From contig MVCR01000014.1 of assembly GCA_002050035.1 (NCBI GenBank), positions 1 to 33,662 of the forward strand: DNA of 33,662 nucleotides, given 5' to 3'. This DNA is from Planctomycetales bacterium 4484_113 (lineage in GTDB: Bacteria; 4484-113). Position numbers and translations under genes: made by a program. Every line of letters begins with the position of its first letter. The first letter of the stretch is position 1. Positions 1 through 7,561 of this stretch are shown here, piece by piece. The notes under the pieces are model-generated. The model searched no databases and was not told the origin of the DNA. It saw nothing but the letters and a program-made list of their open reading frames with translations.

Positions 1-139
1 TAACAGACGGCGAAGCGGCGTGCCCGGCGTGCAGTCGCGCGCGCTGAAAGCGGGAATCGCTGCGAAGAAAGAAGCTGACCTGCCCGGAGCCTGTTGCCGG
101 CGAATCCGCATCGCTTGCCGGCGAGGTTACGAAGTCATC

Positions 140-2773
140 CTACTCCTCTGGCCAGATCAAACCGTACTCGTCGTCGGCGCGGATGTAGATGAGCTCCTCC
201 GCAACACGGTTACCATACGCCATCGCCGGACGACCGGCGACCTGGGCAAGGGTGATGCCGTCGCTTACATCAGTTGCGGGGTCAACGGTAATCGGCTCAT
301 TCCACTCTGTTCCCTCCGCGTTCTTGGCTACGACATACTTGACGAAATAACAGATTGTCCCTGGCGTATGGCTGTATGCGATTGCCGGTCGTCCGTTAAT
401 CTCTGCAAGGCAGATTCTTCCCCCAGTCCCGACAACACCGCCAGCTTCAAGGCTGACAACCGTCACCACATCATCCCACTGAGAGCCGTCGGCATTAAGC
501 GCTCGCCGAAAGACCAGCTCATGCGGGAGTTCCCCGCCGATTTCTATCGCTACCGCCGGATTGCCGCCAATCAGAGCCATCGACGATCTGACGCCCATCT
601 TCTGCTGCGTGATGTCCATCGGCTCGCCCCACGATTCTCCCAGCGTGTCCAACGCCCGCACGAAGATGGTGCCGCCCCACCAGGTGTGCAGAATCGCTGG
701 CTTGCCGTCCGCGATAATCATGCTGGACTGGGCATTGGACGAACCACTGAGTGATGTCACCACGGTAGGAGTCAGAGGCCAAGTGCAACCCTCAACACAA
801 GTCGCCCGCATATAGAGGAGCTTGCAATCCTCGAGGTCGTCGTTGGAGAAAGCGACTGCCGGATAACCATCAACTTCGCAGACCCCGGGCGCGGTGGGAG
901 CTATGGTGAAACCGTCCCAGACCTTGTGGGCAACTCCCCAGATGCTGCCGGCCTCATCCTGGGCACGGCAGAAGGCGATGCGCCCGCCTTCTATCATATA
1001 CCCAACCGAGCTCGCCACCGCTGGCTTCCCGGCAACGATGCACATCAGGTTGTTTGAGTAGATGCCGATGGCACCAGTCTGGTTATGGCATTCACCCCAT
1101 TCGGCGCCCACGGCGTCCTTAGCACGCACGGAGTACGGCAGACTGTCCTCGTCTTTCGTGAAGACGATTACGGGACTGCCCTGAGCCACCAGCATACTGG
1201 GATGACTCGCGCCAACTGGCGCAGCGACGACTTTGAAACCAGAGCCCGCAGGGCTGACCTCAAGCGTGAACGGGAAGGTAGCGCTTCCCGCGGCATTCTC
1301 TGCTGTCAAGCTGGCTTCATAGCTGTCAGCGGCCAGCAGCTCCACCTTTACTTGTGGCCCGGACGTTTCAGGCGTATTCGGATTGGCTCCGCCATCGAAA
1401 TCCCACAGATAAGTGATTGGCTCATCTCCCGAAACCGTCGCGGTGAAAACCACCTCGTTGCCCTCGATTCCGCTCCTCGGCTGAACGTCAGCTATCTGCG
1501 GCGGCTGTGGTGGCGGCGTAACTGTAAGCTCGAAGCCGAAGGTATCCTCGCCAGCTTCATTCTCCGCGGTGACAGACGCGTCGTGATACTGCCCTTCGGC
1601 AAGGAGCGTCACCGTGACCTCCGGTGCGGTGGTTTCGGGTGTGTCTGGACTGGCACCGCCGTCGAAATCCCACCTGAAAGTGAACGGCGGCGTGCCGGTA
1701 AGGGTCACGGTGAACTTCACATCGCTGCCCGACTGCCCTTCGGTCGGGCTTACGCCTTCAATCTGCGGCGGCATGACGGTTACAGTGAGGGTAAAGTTGA
1801 AACTATCCTCGCCGAATGCATTGGTGGCGGTAAGCGACACCTGGTACTCGCCAACATCCCCTAGCGTGACCGTGGGATTGCGCGCATGGGAAGTACTTGG
1901 CTCCGCGGCTGTGCCGAAATTCCAGGTGTAGCTTATCGGCGGGGTTCCAGAAACGGAAGCGGTGAACTGCACTTCGGAGCCGGCAGCTCCCTCAGTCGGC
2001 GACACTCCAAGAATCTCCGGCGGCGACAAATCGACCGGCACCACATTGCTGGGCTCCCCCAGCCCGCCGTAGGCGTCAATGGGCACCACGCGGAAGAAGG
2101 AGAACCCTCCGAGGTCGAAGCTCGCGCTGAAAGCAAGTCTTCCGTTGGCTTGAGCATCCTTCAGCTCAACCTCCCCCACTCGCTCGAAGTCGTCTCCCAC
2201 CGCCACCTTCCCCTGCACTTCGTAGGCTTCGCAAGATACGAAGAAGTGCGCCGCCAGTGGTGTTATGTCCATTATGTTGATGACACCATCGCCGCTTCCA
2301 TCGATCCATTCGTTGGATTCGTCGACGGGCTCATTGAAATGCACCGCCAGCGGCGTGAGGTCGGAAACACCTACCAAACCGTCCTGATTGTAATCGCCGA
2401 CATTGACATAGTGCCAGGCAAGACTGACGGTGGTGGCAGTCACGCCGGTTACCGACAGGTCGGTCACGCGGTTGCTCTCGCCGATGGGAGGCGCGGCGAC
2501 GAGCTTTGAGGTTCCGCGTTCCGCGCTCTGTGTTCTGAGTTGATGGGCAAGCGCGGATCTCAGCTCGGAGAAGACTGCTTCGTCCACGCCTTCGGGAGTC
2601 GGCAAAGCGTCAAGCTCGGCGAGTGCTTCATTCAGGCTCACCGGCGCAGCGGAAGGACGAGAGTTGCTCCCCGATAGCGAGACGAGTGATGCTTCGCGGT
2701 GATGTCCCCCGCAGGACAGGAGCAGCAGCGCCGCCACGATGGCGATTCCTGCCCACAAACACGCAGCCTTCAT
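140..2773 (-). CDS. Lipoprotein with N-terminal dockerin-like EF-hand pair, three PKD domains and C-terminal seven-repeat propeller-like region
   Basis: ORF 140..2911; likely start is internal ATG at 2773 (MKAACLWAGIAIVAALLLLSCGG lipobox, preceded by GGAGGACAATAGAGGA). GDYNQDGLVGVSDLTPLA and IDGSGDGVINIMDITPLA loops; three PKD-like repeats (SPTEG..G..V.F....G..P....W.F); seven G-x-P-[AV]...W repeats. Confidence 0.85.
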   Translation of the reverse strand: MKAACLWAGIAIVAALLLLSCGGHHREASLVSLSGSNSRPSAAPVSLNEALAELDALPTPEGVDEAVFSELRSALAHQLRTQSAERGTSKLVAAPPIGESNRVTDLSVTGVTATTVSLAWHYVNVGDYNQDGLVGVSDLTPLAVHFNEPVDESNEWIDGSGDGVINIMDITPLAAHFFVSCEAYEVQGKVAVGDDFERVGEVELKDAQANGRLAFSASFDLGGFSFFRVVPIDAYGGLGEPSNVVPVDLSPPEILGVSPTEGAAGSEVQFTASVSGTPPISYTWNFGTAAEPSTSHARNPTVTLGDVGEYQVSLTATNAFGEDSFNFTLTVTVMPPQIEGVSPTEGQSGSDVKFTVTLTGTPPFTFRWDFDGGASPDTPETTAPEVTVTLLAEGQYHDASVTAENEAGEDTFGFELTVTPPPQPPQIADVQPRSGIEGNEVVFTATVSGDEPITYLWDFDGGANPNTPETSGPQVKVELLAADSYEASLTAENAAGSATFPFTLEVSPAGSGFKVVAAPVGASHPSMLVAQGSPVIVFTKDEDSLPYSVRAKDAVGAEWGECHNQTGAIGIYSNNLMCIVAGKPAVASSVGYMIEGGRIAFCRAQDEAGSIWGVAHKVWDGFTIAPTAPGVCEVDGYPAVAFSNDDLEDCKLLYMRATCVEGCTWPLTPTVVTSLSGSSNAQSSMIIADGKPAILHTWWGGTIFVRALDTLGESWGEPMDITQQKMGVRSSMALIGGNPAVAIEIGGELPHELVFRRALNADGSQWDDVVTVVSLEAGGVVGTGGRICLAEINGRPAIAYSHTPGTICYFVKYVVAKNAEGTEWNEPITVDPATDVSDGITLAQVAGRPAMAYGNRVAEELIYIRADDEYGLIWPEE

Positions 2774-3015
2774 TCCTCTATTGTCCTCCCGCAGAAGGTG
2801 TCTACCGCTTTGTATTATACCGCCGAATACCGCCAACGAGACACCTTCCGAACTTCCGGTAATGCCTGGCACAGCGACTTCACGAGCGCACAGCGTGGTC
2901 TTTGGAAGCACACAGAATCGAGGGGTATCCGTGTGCCTGCGCCGATGGCGCAGCGGCGTTAGCTTGTGCTATAAGTGTAGAGAAGACTACGAACTCCCGA
3001 TGGAGGATGGATGCG

Positions 3016-3510
3016 ATGGTAATAGTGCCTGAAGAGGGAATGAGCCTCGCTGAGAAGGCGTATGCGGCGTTTCTTAACGCCGGAAAAACGCTGGCGACGG
3101 CGGAAAGCTGCACCGGCGGGCTCCTGTCGTCCGCGCTGACGAAGCTCCCCGGCGTCTCAGACATCTATCTGGGCGGCGTGGTCGCCTACTCCAACCTGGC
3201 GAAGGAACGGCTGCTGGGAGTCTCGCCGGATACTATCAAAGAAAAAGGCGCGGTTTCGGAGGAAGTGGCGGCGCAGCTCGCCACCGGCGTGCGGGAGAAG
3301 CTCTCGGCGGATGTGGGTGTGGGAATCACCGGAATCGCCGGCCCCAGTGGGGGCACCGACGAAAAGCCGGTCGGGCTGGTCTATGCCGGATTCACCGACG
3401 GCAAGCAGCATATCGTGCGCGAGTATCGCTTCGAGGGAACCCGCGAGGAGATTCGGCAGGCGACGGTGGACGCGGTGCTGACCGAACTCGCGCAGCTCGC
3501 GAAAGGATAG
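3016..3510 (+). CDS. pncC: CinA C-terminal domain protein (nicotinamide-nucleotide amidohydrolase, PncC family)
   Basis: [42 protein letters not shown]...[23 protein letters not shown]. Start ATG 3016 (alternative 3007) with GGAGG at 3002-3006. Confidence 0.88.
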   Translation: MVIVPEEGMSLAEKAYAAFLNAGKTLATAESCTGGLLSSALTKLPGVSDIYLGGVVAYSNLAKERLLGVSPDTIKEKGAVSEEVAAQLATGVREKLSADVGVGITGIAGPSGGTDEKPVGLVYAGFTDGKQHIVREYRFEGTREEIRQATVDAVLTELAQLAKG

Positions 3511-3542
3511 ACATCTCCGCCGTGTTCTCTTCCACAATGGAC

Positions 3543-3562
3543 GACGGGCGTCCCCGCCCGTC
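3543..3562 (+). terminator. Putative intrinsic terminator hairpin downstream of the CinA-like gene
   Basis: Perfect 8-bp stem GACGGGCG-TCCC-CGCCCGTC followed by attgccTTTTc. Confidence 0.5.
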
Positions 3563-3624
3563 ATTGCCTTTTCTGAGTACGCGAGGCTTACCCGCCTGTG
3601 GAGGGCTGGCCCGCGCCGCCCCTC

Positions 3625-3633
3625 TGCTACAAT
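3625..3633 (+). promoter_or_regulatory. Extended -10 (TGC-TACAAT), 6 nt before trmO ATG; predicted leaderless
   Basis: tgcTACAATcgcgccATGG; a -10 at -12..-7 puts +1 on the A of ATG 3640. Confidence 0.6.
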
Positions 3634-3639
3634 CGCGCC

Positions 3640-4143
3640 ATGGACGCTCCCCACTTACGCGACTGGACGATGCGCCCCATCGGGGTGATTCACACGCCCT
3701 TCAATGCCATGGCGAATACGCCTATTCAACCGACCGCTACGGAATCCGCGCATGGCACGGTCGAGGTATTTCCCCAGTTTGCCGAAGGGCTCGCCGACCT
3801 TGAGGGCTTTTCGCACATCTACCTCATCTACATCTTCCACAAGGCGAAAGGATACCGGCTCCAGGTGGTGCCCTACCTCGACGATGTGGAGCGCGGGCTT
3901 TTTGCCACCCGAGCGCCGGGACGACCGAATCCGTTGGGGCTTTCTATCGTGCGTCTGCATTCGCGGCGCGAGAACATCCTGGAAGTAAGCCGCCTGGATA
4001 TTCTCGATGGCACGCCGCTTCTGGACATCAAACCGTATGTGCCCTTCTTCGACGAGGACAGCGAAATCCGCACCGGCTGGCTGGAGAACGCCCCCGGCAG
4101 GAAGCAGCCAAAGCGCTGGAAGGACGATGGGAGATTCGGCTAG
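3640..4143 (+). CDS. trmO: TsaA/TrmO-like tRNA (N6-threonylcarbamoyladenosine37-N6)-methyltransferase
   Basis: RPIGVIHTPF...P.QPTATESAHGTVEVFPQFAEGLADLEGFSHIYLIYIFHKAKGY...FATRAPGRPNPLGLSIVRL. Confidence 0.9.
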   Translation: MDAPHLRDWTMRPIGVIHTPFNAMANTPIQPTATESAHGTVEVFPQFAEGLADLEGFSHIYLIYIFHKAKGYRLQVVPYLDDVERGLFATRAPGRPNPLGLSIVRLHSRRENILEVSRLDILDGTPLLDIKPYVPFFDEDSEIRTGWLENAPGRKQPKRWKDDGRFG

Positions 4144-4244
4144 GGGGCGTTTCTGCCTGTGGTTGAAGGAGCGGAGGACTCGTACCATGGGCAAGCATAA
4201 CCACAGCCCACTTGTCGCACTACTGGCACCAGGGCAAGCCAGCA

Positions 4245-5765
4245 CTAGCGTTTCCTGCTCATTCCCTTTCCCCAGCGGCGCTCTAGAAGTTCCTTGACCT
4301 TCTTCTCGGCGCCCTCATCCTTGGGGAAGTAGAAGCGCTTGCCGGCGAGCTTCTCCGGCAGGTAATTCTCAGCGATGAAGCCGCCGAGGATGTCTTCTTG
4401 CTCGGCTTGCGCTTCGCTGGTTGTTGGTCTTTGATTGTTGGTTTTTGGTGTGCGGTCTTTCTCTTTGCCGACACCTGACCGCTCACTCGCCTCGGCTGGC
4501 AAATCCCTGACGCCTTTCTTATGCGGATAGTTGTAACCCTCGCCGTATCCGAGCTCCTTCATCAGCGAAGTTACCGGATTGCGAATGAAAAGCGGCACCG
4601 GCTCGGCGCCATACTCGGCTACTGCTTTCTTCGCCGCGGTCTGGGCGAGATAGGCGGTATTGCTCTTCGGCGCCGCCGCGAGATATATCGTAAGCTCCGC
4701 CAGCGCGCAGTCGCACTCCGGCATCCCGACAAGCTCCACCGTGCGGAAGGTCTCCGTCGCCAGCACCAGCGCAAAGGGGTCCGCCAGCCCAATGTCCTCG
4801 CTCGCCATCCGCACCAGCCGCCGCGCGATGTATTTCGGGTCCTCGCCTGCCTCAAGCATTCGGTTTAAGTAGTAGAGCGCGGCGTCGGGGTCGCTTCCGC
4901 GAATGGACTTATGCAGCGCCGAGACGAGGTTATAATGCTCCTCGCCGGTCTTGTCGTATAAGAGCTCGCGCCGCGTCAGCACTTGCTGCAAGAAGTCCAT
5001 ATCTATGCGCAGCCCTTTCCGCTTCTTCGCAGGCTTGCCCGGCTTGGCTGTCTTGGCGGGCTTTTTCTTCGCCAGCAAATCCGCCGCCAGCTCAATCGCG
5101 TTCAGCGCGAATCGTGCATCGCCGTCCGCAGCCCGCGCGAGATACATAAGCGCATCGTCGTCCAAAGAGATTCCGGCATCGCCGAGCCCCCGCTCCTTAT
5201 CGGTAAGCACCGCGCGGAGAATCTCCGCGATATTCTCATCGGTCAGGCGATTCAGCACCAGCACCTTGCAGCGCGACAGCAGCGGCGAGATGACTTCGAA
5301 GCTCGGGTTCTCCGTCGTCGCGCCGAGGAGCACAATCGTCCCGCGCTCCACATGCGGCAGAAACGCGTCCTGCTGCGCCTTGTTGAAGCGGTGGATCTCA
5401 TCGATGAAGAGAATCGTCGGACGGTTGAAGAGGCGGCGGCTGCGGTCGGCGAACTCGATAACCTCGCGCACTTCCTTGACCCCGCTGGTAACCGCGCTCA
5501 TACGCACGAATTCGTAGGCAGGCAGCCGTCCGAGGATGTAGGCGAGCGTGGTCTTGCCGCTTCCGGGCGGCCCCCAGAAGATGAGCGACGGCACTTTGCC
5601 GCTCTCGATGATGCGGCGGAGAAGCCCGTCCGCGCCGGTGAGGTGCTCCTGCCCCACGAATTCGTCGAGCGTTCGCGGTCGCATCCGGTCCGCCAGCGGT
5701 GCCCGTGCGAGGTCGGCCTCGGACGGTATCGAAGCTGTCTGCCCGCCTGACTCCTTCTCGGTCAC
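4245..5765 (-). CDS. rarA: Replication-associated recombination protein A (MgsA/RarA AAA+ ATPase)
   Basis: PLADRMRPRTLDEFVGQEHLTGADGLLRRIIESGKVPSLIFWGPPGSGKTTLAYIL...FIDEIHRFNKAQQDAFLPHVERGTIVLLGATTENPSFEV; GTG start. Confidence 0.95.
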   Translation of the reverse strand: MTEKESGGQTASIPSEADLARAPLADRMRPRTLDEFVGQEHLTGADGLLRRIIESGKVPSLIFWGPPGSGKTTLAYILGRLPAYEFVRMSAVTSGVKEVREVIEFADRSRRLFNRPTILFIDEIHRFNKAQQDAFLPHVERGTIVLLGATTENPSFEVISPLLSRCKVLVLNRLTDENIAEILRAVLTDKERGLGDAGISLDDDALMYLARAADGDARFALNAIELAADLLAKKKPAKTAKPGKPAKKRKGLRIDMDFLQQVLTRRELLYDKTGEEHYNLVSALHKSIRGSDPDAALYYLNRMLEAGEDPKYIARRLVRMASEDIGLADPFALVLATETFRTVELVGMPECDCALAELTIYLAAAPKSNTAYLAQTAAKKAVAEYGAEPVPLFIRNPVTSLMKELGYGEGYNYPHKKGVRDLPAEASERSGVGKEKDRTPKTNNQRPTTSEAQAEQEDILGGFIAENYLPEKLAGKRFYFPKDEGAEKKVKELLERRWGKGMSRKR

Positions 5766-5771
5766 ACATCT

Positions 5772-5780
5772 ATTCTATCA
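5772..5780 (-). promoter_or_regulatory. Extended -10 (TGA-TAGAAT), 6 nt before rarA GTG
   Basis: Minus strand: tgaTAGAATagatgtGTGACC. Confidence 0.55.
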
Positions 5781-5790
5781 GCATCCGCGT

Positions 5791-5867
5791 TGTAGGGCGG
5801 GTCTCCATCTGCCGCCTTCGCTACTTGTTGGGTATCGATGAAGGGCACGGCGTGCCGTGCCCCTACA
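5791..5867. repeat. REP/MITE-like palindromic element with TGTAGGG...CCCTACA ends
   Basis: TGTAGGG at 5791-5797 and CCCTACA at 5861-5867; internal near-perfect palindrome GGGCACGGCgtGCCGTGCCC. Confidence 0.55.
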
Positions 5868-5916
5868 GTTCGCATCGGGGGATTTACTCTCCCCACATAG
5901 TCATTGGGGAAGGGAA

Positions 5917-5945
5917 GTAGGCGGGGCACGGGTCCCTGCCCTACA
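5917..5945. repeat. Second, shorter palindromic element ending in CCCTACA
   Basis: GTAGGCGGGGCACGGGTCCCTGCCCTACA; GGGCA/TGCCC arms and the same CCCTACA end as the adjacent element. Confidence 0.45.
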
Positions 5946-6618
5946 GATGACCCGTAACAACGAACCTTCCAAACCATATCAGCAGATACGCATTCGCGCC
6001 CGCATGCAGCGCCCAGGGAATCATCAAGCCGCGAGTCGCCAGCGCGATGTATCCGAAGACGATGCCGGCGAAGAAAACCACCAGCGACGCCAGCCAGAGG
6101 TCGCTGAACATCAGCGCAATCGGCATCACGTGGAATCCCGCGTAGAGAACCGCCTGCACCACATTGGGAATGGCGGCGCCGGAAGTGTCGCCTGCGAGCA
6201 GCGGGAGCGCTCGACCCCGCCAGAGCGCCTCTTCCGCCAGCGGATTGGCGAGCCCGAAGTAGATGGCGATGGGGATGTAGGTCTTCGCGTTGACCCCCAG
6301 TGCCGCTAGCGGCGCAGTCGTCACATCGGGAAGCACGCTTGCGGGAAGCACCGGAACGACGAGCTCCATTGCTGCCCAGGTGAGGAAGCACCCGCCGGCG
6401 GCCGCGAACACCCAAAGCTCCCACCGCTTCGGATTAAACGACGGCGCGCGCTCTGACCGCAGGAGCATCCAGCCGCCCCCGCAGAGCGCCAGGTGATAGA
6501 CGACCATCGTGAGCAGCGCATTCTTGAAGACGAACAGTCCCAGCGCCACCCAGAGGTAAACCAGGGCGCACCAGAGGACGAGGCGGAGCCAAGGATTTCG
6601 CGCCTGCACGCCTTGCAC
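5941..6618 (-). CDS. CPBP family intramembrane metalloprotease (type II CAAX prenyl endopeptidase-like)
   Basis: NPLAEEALWRGRALPLL (EExxxR), YAGFHVMPIALMF, FAGIVFGYIALATRGLMIPWALHAGANA; multiple TM segments; GTG start. Confidence 0.85.
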   Translation of the reverse strand: MQGVQARNPWLRLVLWCALVYLWVALGLFVFKNALLTMVVYHLALCGGGWMLLRSERAPSFNPKRWELWVFAAAGGCFLTWAAMELVVPVLPASVLPDVTTAPLAALGVNAKTYIPIAIYFGLANPLAEEALWRGRALPLLAGDTSGAAIPNVVQAVLYAGFHVMPIALMFSDLWLASLVVFFAGIVFGYIALATRGLMIPWALHAGANAYLLIWFGRFVVTGHL

Positions 6619-6624
6619 GCACTT

Positions 6625-6630
6625 ATGATA
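6625..6630 (-). promoter_or_regulatory. -10 (TATCAT), 6 nt before the CPBP gene GTG
   Basis: Minus strand: ggcTATCATaagtgcGTGCAAGGC; lacks the TGN extension. Confidence 0.45.
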
Positions 6631-6670
6631 GCCGAAGCCGGTGCCCCGCCGCGCGGCACTTCCTTTCCGC

Positions 6671-6676
6671 TATAAT
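6671..6676 (+). promoter_or_regulatory. -10 (TATAAT) 16 nt before cdsA ATG
   Basis: TATAATcgcggcgagggagcgaATG; implies a short leader containing a GAGGGAG-like SD. Confidence 0.45.
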
Positions 6677-6692
6677 CGCGGCGAGGGAGCGA

Positions 6693-7559
6693 ATGGTGAT
6701 TCGCATAATTTCCGGCGTTGTCGGCGCAGTGATTCTGCTGGGGCTCTTGATGCTTCCGCAGCCGATTCCGCCGATACTGGTCATCCTCGCCGGGCTCTTC
6801 GCCGCCTACGAATTCATCGTCCTCACCCGCGCGAAATGGGGATTCGTCGCGGGGGGATTGCTGTTGAGCGCGCTTGTGCTGGCGCTGCTGGCGTTGACGG
6901 CAATGTTGACTGGGGAAGATATCAGTGCCCGGTTCAATCTGTGGGGGCTGATAATAACCTCCCTGCTGTTTCTGCAACTAGTACTCGTGCTGAGATTGAT
7001 CAACGGGGTTCAACGCGCTCGACCGATGCCCGCATCTTGGACCGTGCTCTGGGGGCTTCCTCTTCTGGTGGCGTGGCCGTTCACACTCCTTGCCTATTTG
7101 GCGTGGGTGCCTGCCCCTTTGAGTGCTGGAATCCTGGTCATCATTCTGGCGCTGGCGTGGTCTGCAGACACGGGCGCCTTCGTCTGCGGGAAGCTCTTCG
7201 GCAAGCGCAAGCTGATTCCGAAAGTGAGTCCCGGCAAGACCTGGGAAGGATACATTGGCGGCTGTTTCGCGGTGTCCACTGTGCTCTTCGTCGTGGCGTT
7301 ACTGGCTCCCTCCTATCATAGCTTCGTTTTCATCCCGCGGGTGTTCTTTCATGCCTCAGTTGGCGCGACCGCCCTTTACTCTTTGGCTTTGGGCTTCGTT
7401 CTTGGGACTGCTGCTTTGATTGGCGACCTCGCGTTTTCGGCTGTGAAGCGTGCTCGCGGCGTGAAGGAAAGTGGGACTTTCTTGCCTGGACACGGAGGGA
7501 TTCTCGATCGTATCGATGGATTGGTCTTCTTCCGACAATTGCCATCCTCGCAGTCCTAG
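6693..7559 (+). CDS. cdsA: Phosphatidate cytidylyltransferase, C-terminus abnormal
   Basis: AWSADTGAFVCGKLFGKRKLIPKVSPGKTWEGYIGG...IGDLAFSAVKRARGVKESGTFLPGHGGILDRIDGLVFF; then non-homologous RQLPSSQS and stop. Confidence 0.9.
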   Translation: MVIRIISGVVGAVILLGLLMLPQPIPPILVILAGLFAAYEFIVLTRAKWGFVAGGLLLSALVLALLALTAMLTGEDISARFNLWGLIITSLLFLQLVLVLRLINGVQRARPMPASWTVLWGLPLLVAWPFTLLAYLAWVPAPLSAGILVIILALAWSADTGAFVCGKLFGKRKLIPKVSPGKTWEGYIGGCFAVSTVLFVVALLAPSYHSFVFIPRVFFHASVGATALYSLALGFVLGTAALIGDLAFSAVKRARGVKESGTFLPGHGGILDRIDGLVFFRQLPSSQS

Positions 7560-7561
7560 CG

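Noticed and set aside
20-754. + strand ORF (244 aa) at the window start
   Set aside because: Overlaps antisense the propeller repeats of the first lipoprotein; no independent support.
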